Origin: DAOUAT01 sp964551735
GTDB taxonomy: Bacteria; Chloroflexota; Anaerolineae; CG2-30-64-16
DNA: 64,000 bases
Direction of reading: 5' to 3'
NCBI GenBank assembly: GCA_964551735.1
Contig: CAZKEF010000018.1
Span: 46,068-110,067 of the forward strand
Every line of letters begins with the position of its first letter. Position 1 is the stretch's first letter. A program made the translations under genes and the position numbers. Below are positions 1 to 10,964 of the stretch, piece by piece. The notes under the pieces are model-generated. The model was given only the letters and a program-made list of their open reading frames with translations. It searched no databases and was not told the DNA's origin.

Positions 1-883
1 CGGATCGCGCGGCGCTGTCGTCAATGGTGCGCGGCCACGAGTCCGCGATCTGCTGGCGGAAGTCGGGCCGGTACTCGCACACGAAATCGGGGATCTGTTT
101 GCGGATCTCGGCCGCCAGCTCACCGGCCGAGAAGGAGAGGGACGCCAGGTTGTACTCGGCCGCGTGGATCAGCCCGTCCGCGTCCGCGTCCATCAGCATC
201 AGGGTGGCGCGGATGCAGTCGGGCATGTAGATCATGGGCAGCACGGTGTCTTCCCGCACGAAGCAAGTGTAGCGCCGGTGTTTGATCGCCTCGTAGAAGA
301 TCGCGACCGCGTAATCGGTGGTGCCGCCGCCGGGCAGCGTCTCGGAGCTGATCACGCCCGGGTAGCGGATGCCGCGCACGTCCAGCCCGTAGCGCCGGCG
401 ATAATACGCGCCCAGCAGCTCGCCGGCCACTTTGGTGATGCCGTACATGGTGCTGGGGCGGAGCACGGTCTCCTGGGGGGTGTCATCTTTCGGGGTCTCG
501 GGGCCGAACGCGGCGATGGAGCTGGGGTGGTAGATGCGCGTCACGCCCAGCTCGCGCGCCACTTCCAGCACGTTGTACAGGCCGCCGATGTTGACGTTCC
601 ACGCCAGCCGCGGCTTCTCCTCGCCGGTGGCCGAGAGGATGGCAGCCATGTGGTAGATAGTGTCAACCCGGTAGCGTTCCACCAGCGCGATCAGCGCATC
701 GCGTTGGGTCGCGTCCAGGCGTTCATACGGGCCGGCGGCGGCCAGGGCCGGCGGGGGCGGCTGGATGTCGGTGGCGATGACGTTATCGCCGCCATAGCGG
801 CCGCGCAGCGCCGCGGTCAGCTCGGTGCCGATCTGGCCGCACGCGCCGGTGATCAAGATGCGGGTCATGGGGTGGGATGGCAT
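1..883 (-). CDS. SDR-type L-threonine 3-dehydrogenase, 3' end cut by window edge
   Basis: NAD-dependent epimerase/dehydratase-fold protein that would oxidise L-threonine to 2-amino-3-ketobutyrate in the cytoplasm. The translation shows the glycine-rich NAD motif GACGQIG (13-19), the SDR catalytic pair Tyr147/Lys151 in MYGITK, and the stretches RYPGVIS, GGGTTDYAV and DFRQQIADSWP, which I recognise as typical of the SDR-type threonine dehydrogenases rather than sugar epimerases. The frame is open to base 1, and about 20 residues are probably missing. ATG at 883 is chosen because GGAGGA lies 7 bases upstream; the in-frame ATG at 868 lacks such a site. It starts 18 bases after the response-regulator stop, so co-transcription is likely. 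A UDP-sugar epimerase is the alternative. Confidence 0.85.
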   Translation of the reverse strand, partial: MPSHPMTRILITGACGQIGTELTAALRGRYGGDNVIATDIQPPPPALAAAGPYERLDATQRDALIALVERYRVDTIYHMAAILSATGEEKPRLAWNVNIGGLYNVLEVARELGVTRIYHPSSIAAFGPETPKDDTPQETVLRPSTMYGITKVAGELLGAYYRRRYGLDVRGIRYPGVISSETLPGGGTTDYAVAIFYEAIKHRRYTCFVREDTVLPMIYMPDCIRATLMLMDADADGLIHAAEYNLASLSFSAGELAAEIRKQIPDFVCEYRPDFRQQIADSWPRTIDDSAARS

Positions 884-901
884 GATGGCTTCCTCCGTGG
901 C

Positions 902-1726
902 TCAGGCGCGGCCGAAATCGCTGAACGGCGGCTGGGCTGGTACGGCGACAAGCCCCGCGGCCCCCAACCCCTCGTCGTGATGCAAGCGCACGATGCTGGC
1001 GAAGGGGCAGTCCCGCGCCAGCTCTGCGGCCAGGGCTTCGATGGCTGCCAGCCGGCCGAACCGGATCGTGGCCGGCGCGCCCAGCGCCTTGCTCCAGCAC
1101 CGCACGCCGGCCAGGCCCGTGCCGGGGTCAAACACGACCTCGGGGGCGGCGTGGGCCGGCAGGAGGGGATAGAATCCATCCAGCAGCGCGTTCAGCAGGT
1201 CCCCCAGCCGCCGATCAGGTCGCATAACGCTCGGGTCGGGCGCAACCAGCTCCAGGATCGCGGCCAGCCACGGGAGCACCGGTTGTCCTCCGCGCAGGAA
1301 ATCAACCGCGGACTCGTAACGGGCGCGGTAGGCCGCGCGGGCCGCAGGGATGCCTGCCTGCACTAGGCCGGCCACTTTGCCGGGATCCCACGCGTCTTTC
1401 AGCACGAAATCGAGCACCCGCCACTCTTTCAGCGCGGTGATCGCCGTGCCCACATCCGCGTGGCCGGTGGCGATGACGATGCTGGTCCCCTCGTCCTGCT
1501 CGAAGATCTTGCGGGCGATCTGCTTGCCTTCCAGCTCCCGCTCGGCCTCGCGCAGGCGCAGGTCAACGAATGCCAGGTGGAAATGCTGCCGATCGAGCAG
1601 CGCATCCGCCTCGGCATACGAGCCGGCCACCCGCAGGTCATACGCGCCGAGACCTTCGATGGTCTCCTGCAGCAGCTCCTGCCACGACGGGTCGTCGTCA
1701 ACGACGAGAATGCGGTCTTGAAGCAT
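902..1726 (-). CDS. Response regulator, REC domain plus unknown C-terminal domain
   Basis: 274-residue two-component receiver. REC residues are all present: acidic Asp10/Asp11, phospho-acceptor Asp55 (FVDLRL), Thr87 (IVIATGHAD) and Lys110 (FVLKD). After about residue 125 there is no recognisable DNA-binding or GGDEF-type output domain; the C-terminal 140 residues are a mixed alpha/beta stretch of unknown function. ATG at 1726 follows AGGAGG with a 4-base spacer, so the longer frame to 1768 is not used. It lies downstream of the GAF histidine kinase and is probably its phosphotransfer partner. The output mechanism cannot be read from the sequence. Confidence 0.85.
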   Translation of the reverse strand: MLQDRILVVDDDPSWQELLQETIEGLGAYDLRVAGSYAEADALLDRQHFHLAFVDLRLREAERELEGKQIARKIFEQDEGTSIVIATGHADVGTAITALKEWRVLDFVLKDAWDPGKVAGLVQAGIPAARAAYRARYESAVDFLRGGQPVLPWLAAILELVAPDPSVMRPDRRLGDLLNALLDGFYPLLPAHAAPEVVFDPGTGLAGVRCWSKALGAPATIRFGRLAAIEALAAELARDCPFASIVRLHHDEGLGAAGLVAVPAQPPFSDFGRA

Positions 1727-1765
1727 GATACCTCCTATCACATGACATTTGGGGCGGTTTCCCTC

Positions 1766-1855
1766 CATCTACGGAGAGCTCGCCGTTACGATGTGGTTTC
1801 CTTGCGGGAACGGGCTGGCGTTACGCTACAAAACCCGCCCCTATCCCGCGGCGCG
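1766..1855. repeat. Intergenic inverted repeat of GGGGCGGGTT type
   Basis: Between the kinase stop and the regulator start, TTGGGGCGGTTT (around 1768) faces AAAACCCGCCCCTA (around 1832). A related pair sits at 4153-4188 at the other end of the kinase gene, so both flanks carry the same hairpin-forming word. No T-run is present, so this is not a standard terminator. Confidence 0.5.
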
Positions 1856-4087
1856 TAGCTGGAGCATGAAGCGCGTCCCCGCGCCCGGCTCGCTGATGAC
1901 TGCGATCTGCCCCCCGAAGCTCTCCACTTGGCTGCGCGTCCACCACAACCCCAGGCCGTGGGCCGGCGCGAAACTGTCTGCCGTGGTGGATTCGCCGGCC
2001 TCGAAGAGCGTGGGCAGCCGCCACGACTCGATGCCCACGCCGGTGTCGGACACTTCGACCGCGATCCAGCCCGGCGTGGCCGCGGGCCCGACCGCGACCG
2101 TCAGCGTGCCGCCGTGGGGCATGGCTTTGCGTGCGTTGTCGAACAGGTTCCAGAAGACGCCGGTGAGGCTCGGCCCGGCCAGCACGCGGATCGGCGTGTC
2201 GGGCGGCGCCAGGCGGACGCGGATGCGGTCGTGGTTCGCCAGCCCGCTGCGTTCCAACGCCTCCTGGATGGCGGGTTGCAGCGCCACCGCGGCCGGGGTC
2301 TGCCGGCGGATCTCGCTGCGCAGCTCCTGGATGATGGCCTTGGCGCGCGCCACGTCGCGGCCGACGCGCGCCATAAACTGCGCCACGTAAGGGTAAGCCG
2401 CCACCAGCTCGCCGTAGAACGGCTTACGCTGCAGGGTGTCCAGCCAGCCGCTCAGCGCGCCGATGGGGTTGTTCAGGCGGTGGACGATGTCGCCGGCCAG
2501 GCCGCCGATGGCAGCCAGGCGCTCCACCTCGGTGCGTCGCGCCCGTTCGATGGCAACCGCGGCCTGGCCGGCCAGCGCCTGCAGGATGCGGGCATGTTCG
2601 ACGGTGAAGAAGGCCGGCACCGGGCTTTCCAGGTTCAGCACGCCCAACACCTGGTCGTCGTCCCCTGACGGGGACCGGCGGCTGATCAGCGGCACCGCCA
2701 GCTCGCTTTTCATTTCTTCGCCCAGATAGCGGTGATAGAGCGGCTCGCAGTCCACGTCCGGCACGTAGACCTCGGCCCGCCGCGCGGCCACCTGACCGCT
2801 GACCGAGTCGGCCACGGCGACACGTGTGCCCAATGGTTCGCCGCCGGTGGTCTGCACGATGACCAGCTCAGCGCCATCCATTTCCAGGAGTTGGCCGAAG
2901 GCGGTGTCGGCGCGAGCTAACCCCTCGCCGAGCAAGGTGCGCAAGGCGGCCGGCTTCCGTTCATCGGGGTAAGCCAACGCGTGCTCAAAGCGTTGGCCGG
3001 CCGCGCACCCGAAGGCGACCAGGTCCGCCTGTTGGCGGGGTGAGAACCCGTCTTCCCGTGGCGTCTCGACGTTCAGGACGCCCACGATCCTGTCATCGGC
3101 CCACAGCGGCACGGCCAGCTCGGCGCGGATGCGTTCCTTTTCGCGCTCCAGCACGCGTTGGTAGCGGGGCTGGCCCGAAGAACGCGACAACAGGCGCGGC
3201 AGGCTCCCGGCCTGGCCCGAAGCCAGCTCGACGGCCAGGTAATCGGCCGCGGTCACATCGGGCACGATGACGGGCCTGCGCTCCTGGACCGCCAGCCCGC
3301 TGACCGAGTGGTTGACCTTGAAGCGCACGCCCGCCTCGCGCGGCGGCACATTGGTGGTGTAATAGACGACCAGGTCGGCGCCCTCGGTGAGCAGCAGTTG
3401 GCCGAACTCACCCGCGATCAGCGCCAGGGCGCGCTCGAGCACGGTGCGCACGATGGCCGATAACTCGGTCTCGCGCGCAAGTTGCAGGCTGATGGCGCCC
3501 AACGCGGCAGCTTCCTGGCGAGAACGGGCCAGATCGAGGGCCAGCGCGGCCTGGTCGGCCAGCAGGTGCAGTTGCGCGACGTGGCGCCAGGCGAAAGCCC
3601 CCGGCCGCCGGCTCTCGATGTTGAACGCACCGATGGCCTCGGAGCCATTCAGCAACGGCACGACCAGCTCGCTGCGCATGGCCACGTCGGTGCTGCGTGA
3701 AGCTTTGTAAACGCGCCGCAGGTCGTCGGGCATCTGGGCCAGGTCAGCGATCAGGATCGGCGTACTGCGCAACATGCTCAGCCCGCTGACGCAGTCGTCC
3801 ACCGGAAAGGTCATGCCCACATCCCCGCGATGGGCCGGGTCGGCCGCGCGGATGCGCACGCGATCGCCCTCCCGCAGCAGCGCCCAGCCCACATCGAACG
3901 GGGCCAGGGCCGCGGCCTGGCTCAACACGGCGGCCAGGAACGCGTCCAGCTCGAAGATCGGGTGGCGCGCGGCGCGGATAACCGCTTGCGCGGCGCTAAC
4001 CACGGCGCTGGTTTCCAGGGCGTCTGCGCCGGATGGCGGCTCAGGGGCAGCAGGAGAAGGGGCGCGGGCGGTATTCTTATCGGGCAT
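1841..4087 (-). CDS. Multi-GAF sensor histidine kinase
   Basis: 748-residue soluble sensor kinase with no membrane segment. Three GAF-like modules (about 45-190, 200-370 and 385-525) show recurring signatures such as SELVVPL/AELAVPL/SELAVPL and VGVLNVE. They are followed by a phospho-acceptor helix with the H-box HRLNNPIGAL (His about 535) and a HATPase_c domain with N-box NLFDNARKAM, G1 DTGVGI and G2 HGLGLWW. The GAF ligand is unknown; redox, nucleotide or small-molecule sensing are all possible. It is followed 114 bases downstream by the response regulator. A -10 box lies 6 bases upstream of the ATG, suggesting a leaderless mRNA. Confidence 0.9.
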   Translation of the reverse strand: MPDKNTARAPSPAAPEPPSGADALETSAVVSAAQAVIRAARHPIFELDAFLAAVLSQAAALAPFDVGWALLREGDRVRIRAADPAHRGDVGMTFPVDDCVSGLSMLRSTPILIADLAQMPDDLRRVYKASRSTDVAMRSELVVPLLNGSEAIGAFNIESRRPGAFAWRHVAQLHLLADQAALALDLARSRQEAAALGAISLQLARETELSAIVRTVLERALALIAGEFGQLLLTEGADLVVYYTTNVPPREAGVRFKVNHSVSGLAVQERRPVIVPDVTAADYLAVELASGQAGSLPRLLSRSSGQPRYQRVLEREKERIRAELAVPLWADDRIVGVLNVETPREDGFSPRQQADLVAFGCAAGQRFEHALAYPDERKPAALRTLLGEGLARADTAFGQLLEMDGAELVIVQTTGGEPLGTRVAVADSVSGQVAARRAEVYVPDVDCEPLYHRYLGEEMKSELAVPLISRRSPSGDDDQVLGVLNLESPVPAFFTVEHARILQALAGQAAVAIERARRTEVERLAAIGGLAGDIVHRLNNPIGALSGWLDTLQRKPFYGELVAAYPYVAQFMARVGRDVARAKAIIQELRSEIRRQTPAAVALQPAIQEALERSGLANHDRIRVRLAPPDTPIRVLAGPSLTGVFWNLFDNARKAMPHGGTLTVAVGPAATPGWIAVEVSDTGVGIESWRLPTLFEAGESTTADSFAPAHGLGLWWTRSQVESFGGQIAVISEPGAGTRFMLQLRAAG

Positions 4088-4093
4088 GCGCTG

Positions 4094-4099
4094 AGTATA
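4094..4099 (-). promoter_or_regulatory. -10 box TATACT, predicted leaderless start of the kinase gene
   Basis: TATACT on the minus strand ends 6 bases before the ATG at 4087, placing the predicted transcription start on or next to the start codon. No good -35 hexamer is seen at 16-18 bases. No Shine-Dalgarno sequence could fit on such a transcript. Confidence 0.45.
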
Positions 4100-4152
4100 G
4101 CACGACGCTCGAAAAGTGGGGAATGACGCGGGTCAGAACGCGGCAATGAGCG

Positions 4153-4188
4153 GGGCGGGTTCGTCATGAGCACGACCAACCCGCCCCT
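4153..4188. repeat. GGGGCGGGTT inverted repeat downstream of hppA
   Basis: GGGGCGGGTT and AACCCGCCCC flank about 16 bases in the 116-base gap between the hppA stop and the kinase start. It can form a long GC-rich hairpin in the hppA transcript but lacks a T-tail. It could serve as a 3' stabiliser or a weak terminator. Confidence 0.5.
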
Positions 4189-4203
4189 GTGGACGACAGT
4201 GGG

Positions 4204-6447
<2,244 letters not shown>

Positions 6448-6554
6448 AACGACTTTCCTCAGACCTCCTGATATGAAAATGAAATGAAGTTGGCCGGGGC
6501 GGTGGAGGCGCCAGGGCGGGCAGTGTATGTCCGAAGCTGGGACATAACGTAGCC

Positions 6555-6583
6555 ATTCTACAGGTGTGTATCTGCTTTGTCAA
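6555..6583 (-). promoter_or_regulatory. Promoter of hppA
   Basis: The minus strand reads TTGACA (6583-6578), a 17-base spacer, then TAGAAT (6560-6555): a perfect -35 and a near-consensus -10. The predicted leader before the hppA ATG is about 100 bases. Confidence 0.75.
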
Positions 6584-6619
6584 ATAGCTTACAATCTTCG
6601 GATTCTGCGCGGCGGCGCG

Positions 6620-6648
6620 TTGACCAGCGAGCAAGGTCGTGCTATCAT
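6620..6648 (+). promoter_or_regulatory. Promoter of the family 4 glycosyltransferase
   Basis: TTGACC (6620-6625), 17 bases, TATCAT (6643-6648). It rules out the upstream in-frame GTG at 6639, which would precede the transcription start, and supports GTG 6711. It is back to back with the hppA promoter, 36 bases apart. Confidence 0.65.
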
Positions 6649-6710
6649 CGTGCCTGCGTTCCGGACATAAACGAATATCCGGGAATCTTTGTCGGCGGTT
6701 CTGCAGCACT

Positions 6711-7883
6711 GTGAAGATCCTACATATCTACAAAGACTATCCGCCTATGCTCGGCGGCATCGAAAATCATGTCAAACTACTGGCGGAAGGGCAAGCCGGT
6801 CGCGGACATAACGTGACGGCCCTGGTGACCCAACCGGCCGGATTGCGGACAACCGTTTTGCGCGAAAACAGCGTCCGCGTGATCCGTGCCGGCCGGTTGG
6901 CAACGGTGGCATCCACGCCGCTCAGCCTCGCCTTACCCTGGCAGCTCCTGCGCCAGCGTCCCGATGTGGTTCACCTGCACTACCCATACCCGGTAGGCGA
7001 GGTGAGCCAATGGCTGCTGCGTCGCGGCCAGGCCACGGTGCTGACCTATCATGCCGACATCGTGCGCCAGGCGGGCATCTTGCGCTTCTACAAACCGCTT
7101 TTGCGCCGCGTGTTGCGTTGGGTGGACGCCATCATCATCGGCAGCCCACCGATGCACAGAGGCATGTTCTTGGGTGAACATCAGGCCAAGTTGCGCCTGA
7201 TCCCTTACGGCATCCCCCTGGCGCGTTTTCAGGCTGCGCCGGCCGCGGCTGAGCTGATGCGGCTGCGCAGCCAGGTGAACGCGCAATTCGCGCACGGCGG
7301 CGCGGAGGCCGTTCCTGGGGCTGACGCCGCGCGCGCGCCGGCAACGCTGCTCTTTGTCGGCCGGCTGCGCTATTACAAGGGCCTCGACTGGCTGATCCGG
7401 GCGCTGCCGGCCATCCCGGCCCGTCTGCTGGTGGCGGGGATCGGCGCGCTGGCGGCCGAATGGCGGCAGTTAGCGGCTGAGATCGGTGTGGCGGACCGGA
7501 TCGCTTGGCTGGGTGAAGTGCCGGATGCCGACCTGCCGGCGCTCTATCACCTGGCGGACCTTTTTGTGCTGCCGGCCAGCCAGGCGAGCGAGGCGTTTGG
7601 CCTGGTGCAGGTGGAGGCAATGGCGGCCGGGCTACCAGTTGTCTGTACGGAGCTGGGTACCGGCACCTCGTATGTCAACCAGGATGGCATCACCGGCCGT
7701 GTGGTGGCGCCCCGCGACGCCGACGTGTTGGCTGCGGCGATCAATGAACTGCTGGCGGACCCGGCACGCCGGGCCGCGCTGGGGGGCGCAGCTCGGCGCC
7801 GGGTCGCGGCGGAGTTCGATCTGGATGTGATGGTGGATCGGGTCCTGACGCTCTATGAAGCGCTGGTACGCTCAACGGCATAG
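6711..7883 (+). CDS. Family 4 glycosyltransferase
   Basis: 390-residue GT-B fold retaining transferase of the GT4 family, predicted cytoplasmic or peripheral. The N-terminal motif VKILHIYKDYPPMLGGIENHV carries the acceptor-side glycine loop typical of GT4. The C-terminal half has LLFVGRLRYYKGLDWLI and the nucleotide-sugar motif SEAFGLVQVEAMAAGLPVV with the conserved EX7E spacing. Donor and acceptor cannot be assigned. The GTG at 6711 fits the usual family N-terminus and lies about 57 bases from the predicted transcription start; the ribosome-binding site is weak. It stands apart from the main glycan cluster. Confidence 0.88.
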   Translation: MKILHIYKDYPPMLGGIENHVKLLAEGQAGRGHNVTALVTQPAGLRTTVLRENSVRVIRAGRLATVASTPLSLALPWQLLRQRPDVVHLHYPYPVGEVSQWLLRRGQATVLTYHADIVRQAGILRFYKPLLRRVLRWVDAIIIGSPPMHRGMFLGEHQAKLRLIPYGIPLARFQAAPAAAELMRLRSQVNAQFAHGGAEAVPGADAARAPATLLFVGRLRYYKGLDWLIRALPAIPARLLVAGIGALAAEWRQLAAEIGVADRIAWLGEVPDADLPALYHLADLFVLPASQASEAFGLVQVEAMAAGLPVVCTELGTGTSYVNQDGITGRVVAPRDADVLAAAINELLADPARRAALGGAARRRVAAEFDLDVMVDRVLTLYEALVRSTA

Positions 7884-7916
7884 GCGCACACCGCTGCTCG
7901 CCGTACGCTCATGCCC

Positions 7917-8717
7917 TCACACGGCCAGATCGCGGCGTTGGAACACCGCCCAGGCTGCGATGGCGCAGACCACCCCTGCCCCGGCCAGCACAGCCGTATG
8001 CCCCCAATTCAGGCCGTTGGCCAGCGGGTCGGCGCCGGTGGCGTAGTAGAAGGGGGACAGGACGCGGTACGGCTTCAGACCCTCCACCACGGCGGCCAGG
8101 GCGTTGAGCAGGTAGGTGACGACCGCCAGCGCGCTGGTCACGCCCAGGCTCAGCCCGCGGTTGCCGGACGCCGCGCCCAGCGCCAACGCCAGCACGCCGA
8201 AGACCAGCGCCAGCAGTGCGCTGCCCAGCGTCGCCGCGGCCAACCGACCCGCGGCGATTTCCAGCTTGACCAGGGGGGCGCCCACGGCCAGCCCCAGCCA
8301 CAACGCCGCGGCCAGGCCCAGCGTCATCACGACCAGCGCGGCCAGCTTCTCGGCCACAACACGCGTTCGCGAGATGGGATTCGCCAGCAGCAGGTCCAGC
8401 GTGCCGCGCTCCTCCTCGCCGGCCAGCGCGGCACTGCCCAGCCCCACGGCGAAGATGATCAGCAGCAGCGGTCCCAGGAAGAAGAAGATCTGGCTGTTCA
8501 GGTAGCCTGCGGGCGATGTGATGTCGGTCAGCTCGCCCACGAACGCGGCCATCAGCTCCTTGGGCGCCATCTCCAGCATCTGGTTGATGTCGGGCATCTG
8601 GTCCATGGCCGGGTAGAAGCCGATGATCATCGCCGCGTAGGCCAGCAGGCCGGCCGCCCACCACAGCAGCCCGCGGCGGTGCTCGTAGAAAGTCTTCAAA
8701 AAGATGTTGTCCAGCAT
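7917..8717 (-). CDS. ABC-2 type transporter permease
   Basis: 266-residue integral membrane permease. It begins MLDNIFLKTFYEHRRGLLWW, the cytoplasmic amphipathic start seen in ABC-2 permeases, then has about six hydrophobic segments. The first extracytoplasmic loop carries PDINQMLEMAPKELMAAFVGELTDITSP, and LAGEEERGTLDLLLANPISRTRVV is the family's coupling segment. ATG 8717 lies 11 bases after the ATPase stop, with GAGGGGG upstream. It works with the adjacent ATPase as an exporter of unknown substrate. The 3' end converges on the glycosyltransferase at 7883. Confidence 0.88.
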   Translation of the reverse strand: MLDNIFLKTFYEHRRGLLWWAAGLLAYAAMIIGFYPAMDQMPDINQMLEMAPKELMAAFVGELTDITSPAGYLNSQIFFFLGPLLLIIFAVGLGSAALAGEEERGTLDLLLANPISRTRVVAEKLAALVVMTLGLAAALWLGLAVGAPLVKLEIAAGRLAAATLGSALLALVFGVLALALGAASGNRGLSLGVTSALAVVTYLLNALAAVVEGLKPYRVLSPFYYATGADPLANGLNWGHTAVLAGAGVVCAIAAWAVFQRRDLAV

Positions 8718-8728
8718 CCCGGACCCCC

Positions 8729-9610
8729 TCACGCGTAGTACGCCAGGAAGATCTCTTCCAGGCTCGGCTCCTGGCTGATCAGGTCTACCACCTCGAACCC
8801 GGCCGCGGCCTTGATTACCGCGTCCAGCGAGCCGGTGACGGTGCACCGGATCGCACCGTTCTCCGCGCGCACGTCGCGCACGCCGGGCAGACCTGCGAAC
8901 GCGGCCGGCGGCGCGGGGGTCGCAAACCGGAATTCCAGCCGCCGCAGCGCCTTGGCTTTCAAGGCGGCCACCTCTTCGATCGCGACCAGGCGTCCTTCGC
9001 GGATGATGCCCACGCGGTCGCAGGTCTTCTCGACTTCGGGCAGGACGTGAGATGACAGGAAGACCGTGCGACCCGCGGCCCGCGCCTCAGCGATCATGCG
9101 GTAGAACTCCTGCTGCACCAGCGGGTCCAGGCCCTGGGTCGGCTCGTCGAGGATCAACAGCTCCGGTTTGTGCATAAACGCCTGCACCAGCCCTAGCTTC
9201 TGTTTGTTGCCGTGGGACAGGGTGCGGATCGGCTGGGCCAGGGCCGCGCCGAGCCGATCGGCCAGCGCCTCGACCTCGCGCCACGCCACACCGCCGCGCA
9301 GGTTGGCCATGTAGCGCAGGAACTCGCGGCCGGTCATCCCCTCGTACAGGCTGAGCTCGCCCGGTAGGTAGCCGGTGCGGTGGCGGATGGCAAGGCTATC
9401 GCGGTGGGAGTTCAGTCCAAACACAGCGGCCGAACCGGCGGTGGGCCGGATGAAGTCTAACAGCGTGCGGATTGTGGTCGTCTTGCCCGCGCCGTTGGGG
9501 CCCAAGTAGCCGAATACCTCACCAGGTCGTACGGCAAGGTCAAGGTCAACCACCCCGCGCACCTTGCCGTAGGATTTGGTGAGGTGGGTTGTTTGGATGA
9601 TGTGGTTCAT
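8729..9610 (-). CDS. ABC transporter ATP-binding protein
   Basis: 293-residue cytoplasmic ATPase. Walker A GPNGAGKTTTI (about 37-47), Q-loop region, signature LSHGNKQKLGL (a variant of LSGGQ with His-Gly-Asn) and Walker B LLILDEPTQGLDP are all present, followed by the H-loop in FLSSHVL. The C-terminal 80 residues are the regulatory extension common in ABC-2 exporters of the CcmA/drug-export type. It is translated ahead of its permease in one operon. The substrate is unknown. Confidence 0.93.
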   Translation of the reverse strand: MNHIIQTTHLTKSYGKVRGVVDLDLAVRPGEVFGYLGPNGAGKTTTIRTLLDFIRPTAGSAAVFGLNSHRDSLAIRHRTGYLPGELSLYEGMTGREFLRYMANLRGGVAWREVEALADRLGAALAQPIRTLSHGNKQKLGLVQAFMHKPELLILDEPTQGLDPLVQQEFYRMIAEARAAGRTVFLSSHVLPEVEKTCDRVGIIREGRLVAIEEVAALKAKALRRLEFRFATPAPPAAFAGLPGVRDVRAENGAIRCTVTGSLDAVIKAAAGFEVVDLISQEPSLEEIFLAYYA

Positions 9611-9627
9611 GAATCACTCCGGGATTT

Positions 9628-9719
9628 AGAGTACGGATTGCGGATTGCAGATTGTGGACTATCCGCTCTGCTATTTCCGTGCTTCCCTGATCTCCATGTC
9701 TCCGCGGCTCCCCCTCTCC
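9628..9719. repeat. Word repeat, GGATTGC family and CTCC family
   Basis: Between corA and the ABC ATPase, 9631-9661 is built of near-copies of GGATTGC/AGATTGTGGAC, and 9687-9719 of CTCCGTGTCTCC-like words. The GGATTGC words recur at 39783-39825 and 62073-62108. Confidence 0.6.
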
Positions 9720-10928
9720 TCACAGCCACCGTTTTCGCCGGAAGTAAACCACCAACGCAATGGTTGTGATGCCCATCAAAATCAACGACCAGAAGGAGCC
9801 CAGGCGGAAATCCAGGTCTGGGAAGAAGCGGAAGTTCTGCCCGTAGAAACCGGTGATCAGCGCGGCGGTCATCAGGATGATGGAGGCGACGGTCAGGGTC
9901 TTCATAATCTGGTTTAGCTTGTTGCTTTGCAGCGACAGGTATGAATCCAGCGCGGTGGAAAGCAGGTCTCGGTAGGTGTCAATATTGTCGGTGACGCGCA
10001 CGATGTGGTCGTAGACATCTTGCAGATAGGCGACATCCTCCGGCTCGAAGATGGGCAGTTGGCGGCGCAGCAGCACATTGAGCACATCCCGCTCCGGCGC
10101 GACGATCCGGCGCATGGCCAGCAGGTCCTTCTTAAGGCGGAACATGGTCTCGATGGAGCGTTCGTCGAAGTGGGTGAAGATGGTGTCTTCCAGCTCCTCC
10201 ACCCGGTCGGCCACCTGGTCCATCAACGGGAAGTAGTCGTCCACCATGGCATCGAGCAACGCATGCACCAGCGCACCAATGTGGTGCCCCAAGGGGCTGC
10301 GCGGGGCGCGCCAGCGGGCGAGGGTGTCGCGTACGTGACGGATCATGCCGCTGTGGATCGTCACCAGGTAGTTAGGGCCGATGAACAGGCCGATGGGGTG
10401 GGTTTCGATATGGTCTTCTGCCGGGTTGTAGGCCGCGGCGTGAAAGATGACGAAGTAATAACTGTTGCGCCCCCAGCCGTCCTCTTCATCTTCAAGCGCT
10501 GCGGGTGGCAGGGTGTCTAACGGGAGCAGCACCGTTTCGCCTAGCTCATCCTCGCCCTGGTCGGCGTCGGCGGGCGGCGCCAGTTCAGCCTGGCTTTCCG
10601 GTGCGCTGGGCGGCTGCCCAGCTTGCGCCTCGGGGCTGTACGGTGGGAGCGCAAGCGGATCGGCCAATACATCCGGCACGCCATCGGCATTTTCATCACC
10701 TGGCACGCCGTAGGCGTCCACTTTGGGCCGCTCGTGGGCTCGGACTGCGTCTTCAATGGCCAAGGGATGGAACCCGAACTGCTGGCGCAGCAGCTCTTGA
10801 TCCTCGGCTGTCGGATCGATGATATCCAGCCAAAGCACGGTGCCCCGATCCGTGAGGGTCGCAGCAATTGTCTCGGGCTGCAAATCGAGCAGGAACCGGC
10901 CGTTCTGGCGTGCGACCACTGTTCGCAT
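9720..10928 (-). CDS. CorA family divalent cation channel, GQN variant
   Basis: 402-residue CorA-type protein with a long cytoplasmic N-terminal domain and two C-terminal membrane helices. The selectivity loop between them reads GFYGQNF instead of canonical YGMNF; the last helix ends in the basic FRRKRWL. An acidic, Pro/Ala-rich insertion of about 70 residues (around 95-165) interrupts the N-terminal domain and includes DENADGVPD, which resembles a calcium-binding loop. ATG 10928 is preferred over upstream frames at 10967 and 10988: AGGAG lies 8 bases upstream and the -10 box overlaps codon 1 of the longer version. Mg2+ is the likely substrate, but Zn2+, Co2+ or Ni2+ cannot be excluded. Confidence 0.85.
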   Translation of the reverse strand: MRTVVARQNGRFLLDLQPETIAATLTDRGTVLWLDIIDPTAEDQELLRQQFGFHPLAIEDAVRAHERPKVDAYGVPGDENADGVPDVLADPLALPPYSPEAQAGQPPSAPESQAELAPPADADQGEDELGETVLLPLDTLPPAALEDEEDGWGRNSYYFVIFHAAAYNPAEDHIETHPIGLFIGPNYLVTIHSGMIRHVRDTLARWRAPRSPLGHHIGALVHALLDAMVDDYFPLMDQVADRVEELEDTIFTHFDERSIETMFRLKKDLLAMRRIVAPERDVLNVLLRRQLPIFEPEDVAYLQDVYDHIVRVTDNIDTYRDLLSTALDSYLSLQSNKLNQIMKTLTVASIILMTAALITGFYGQNFRFFPDLDFRLGSFWSLILMGITTIALVVYFRRKRWL

Positions 10929-10958
10929 GACAGGGACTCCTGAGAGAGATTCGAGGAT

Positions 10959-10964
10959 ATTATA
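10959..10964 (-). promoter_or_regulatory. -10 box of corA
   Basis: Perfect TATAAT on the minus strand, 30 bases upstream of ATG 10928; no clear -35. The rest of 10990-11140 between the divergent corA and asnS promoters shows no gene or RNA I can recognise. Confidence 0.5.

Noticed and set aside
164..1366. Long plus-strand open frame opposite the threonine dehydrogenase and response regulator
   Set aside because: High-GC shadow frame; Arg/Gly/Ala-rich with no family motif, while the minus strand has clear motifs and ribosome-binding sites. The same applies to 4189-5475, 53071-55053 and 62186-63934.
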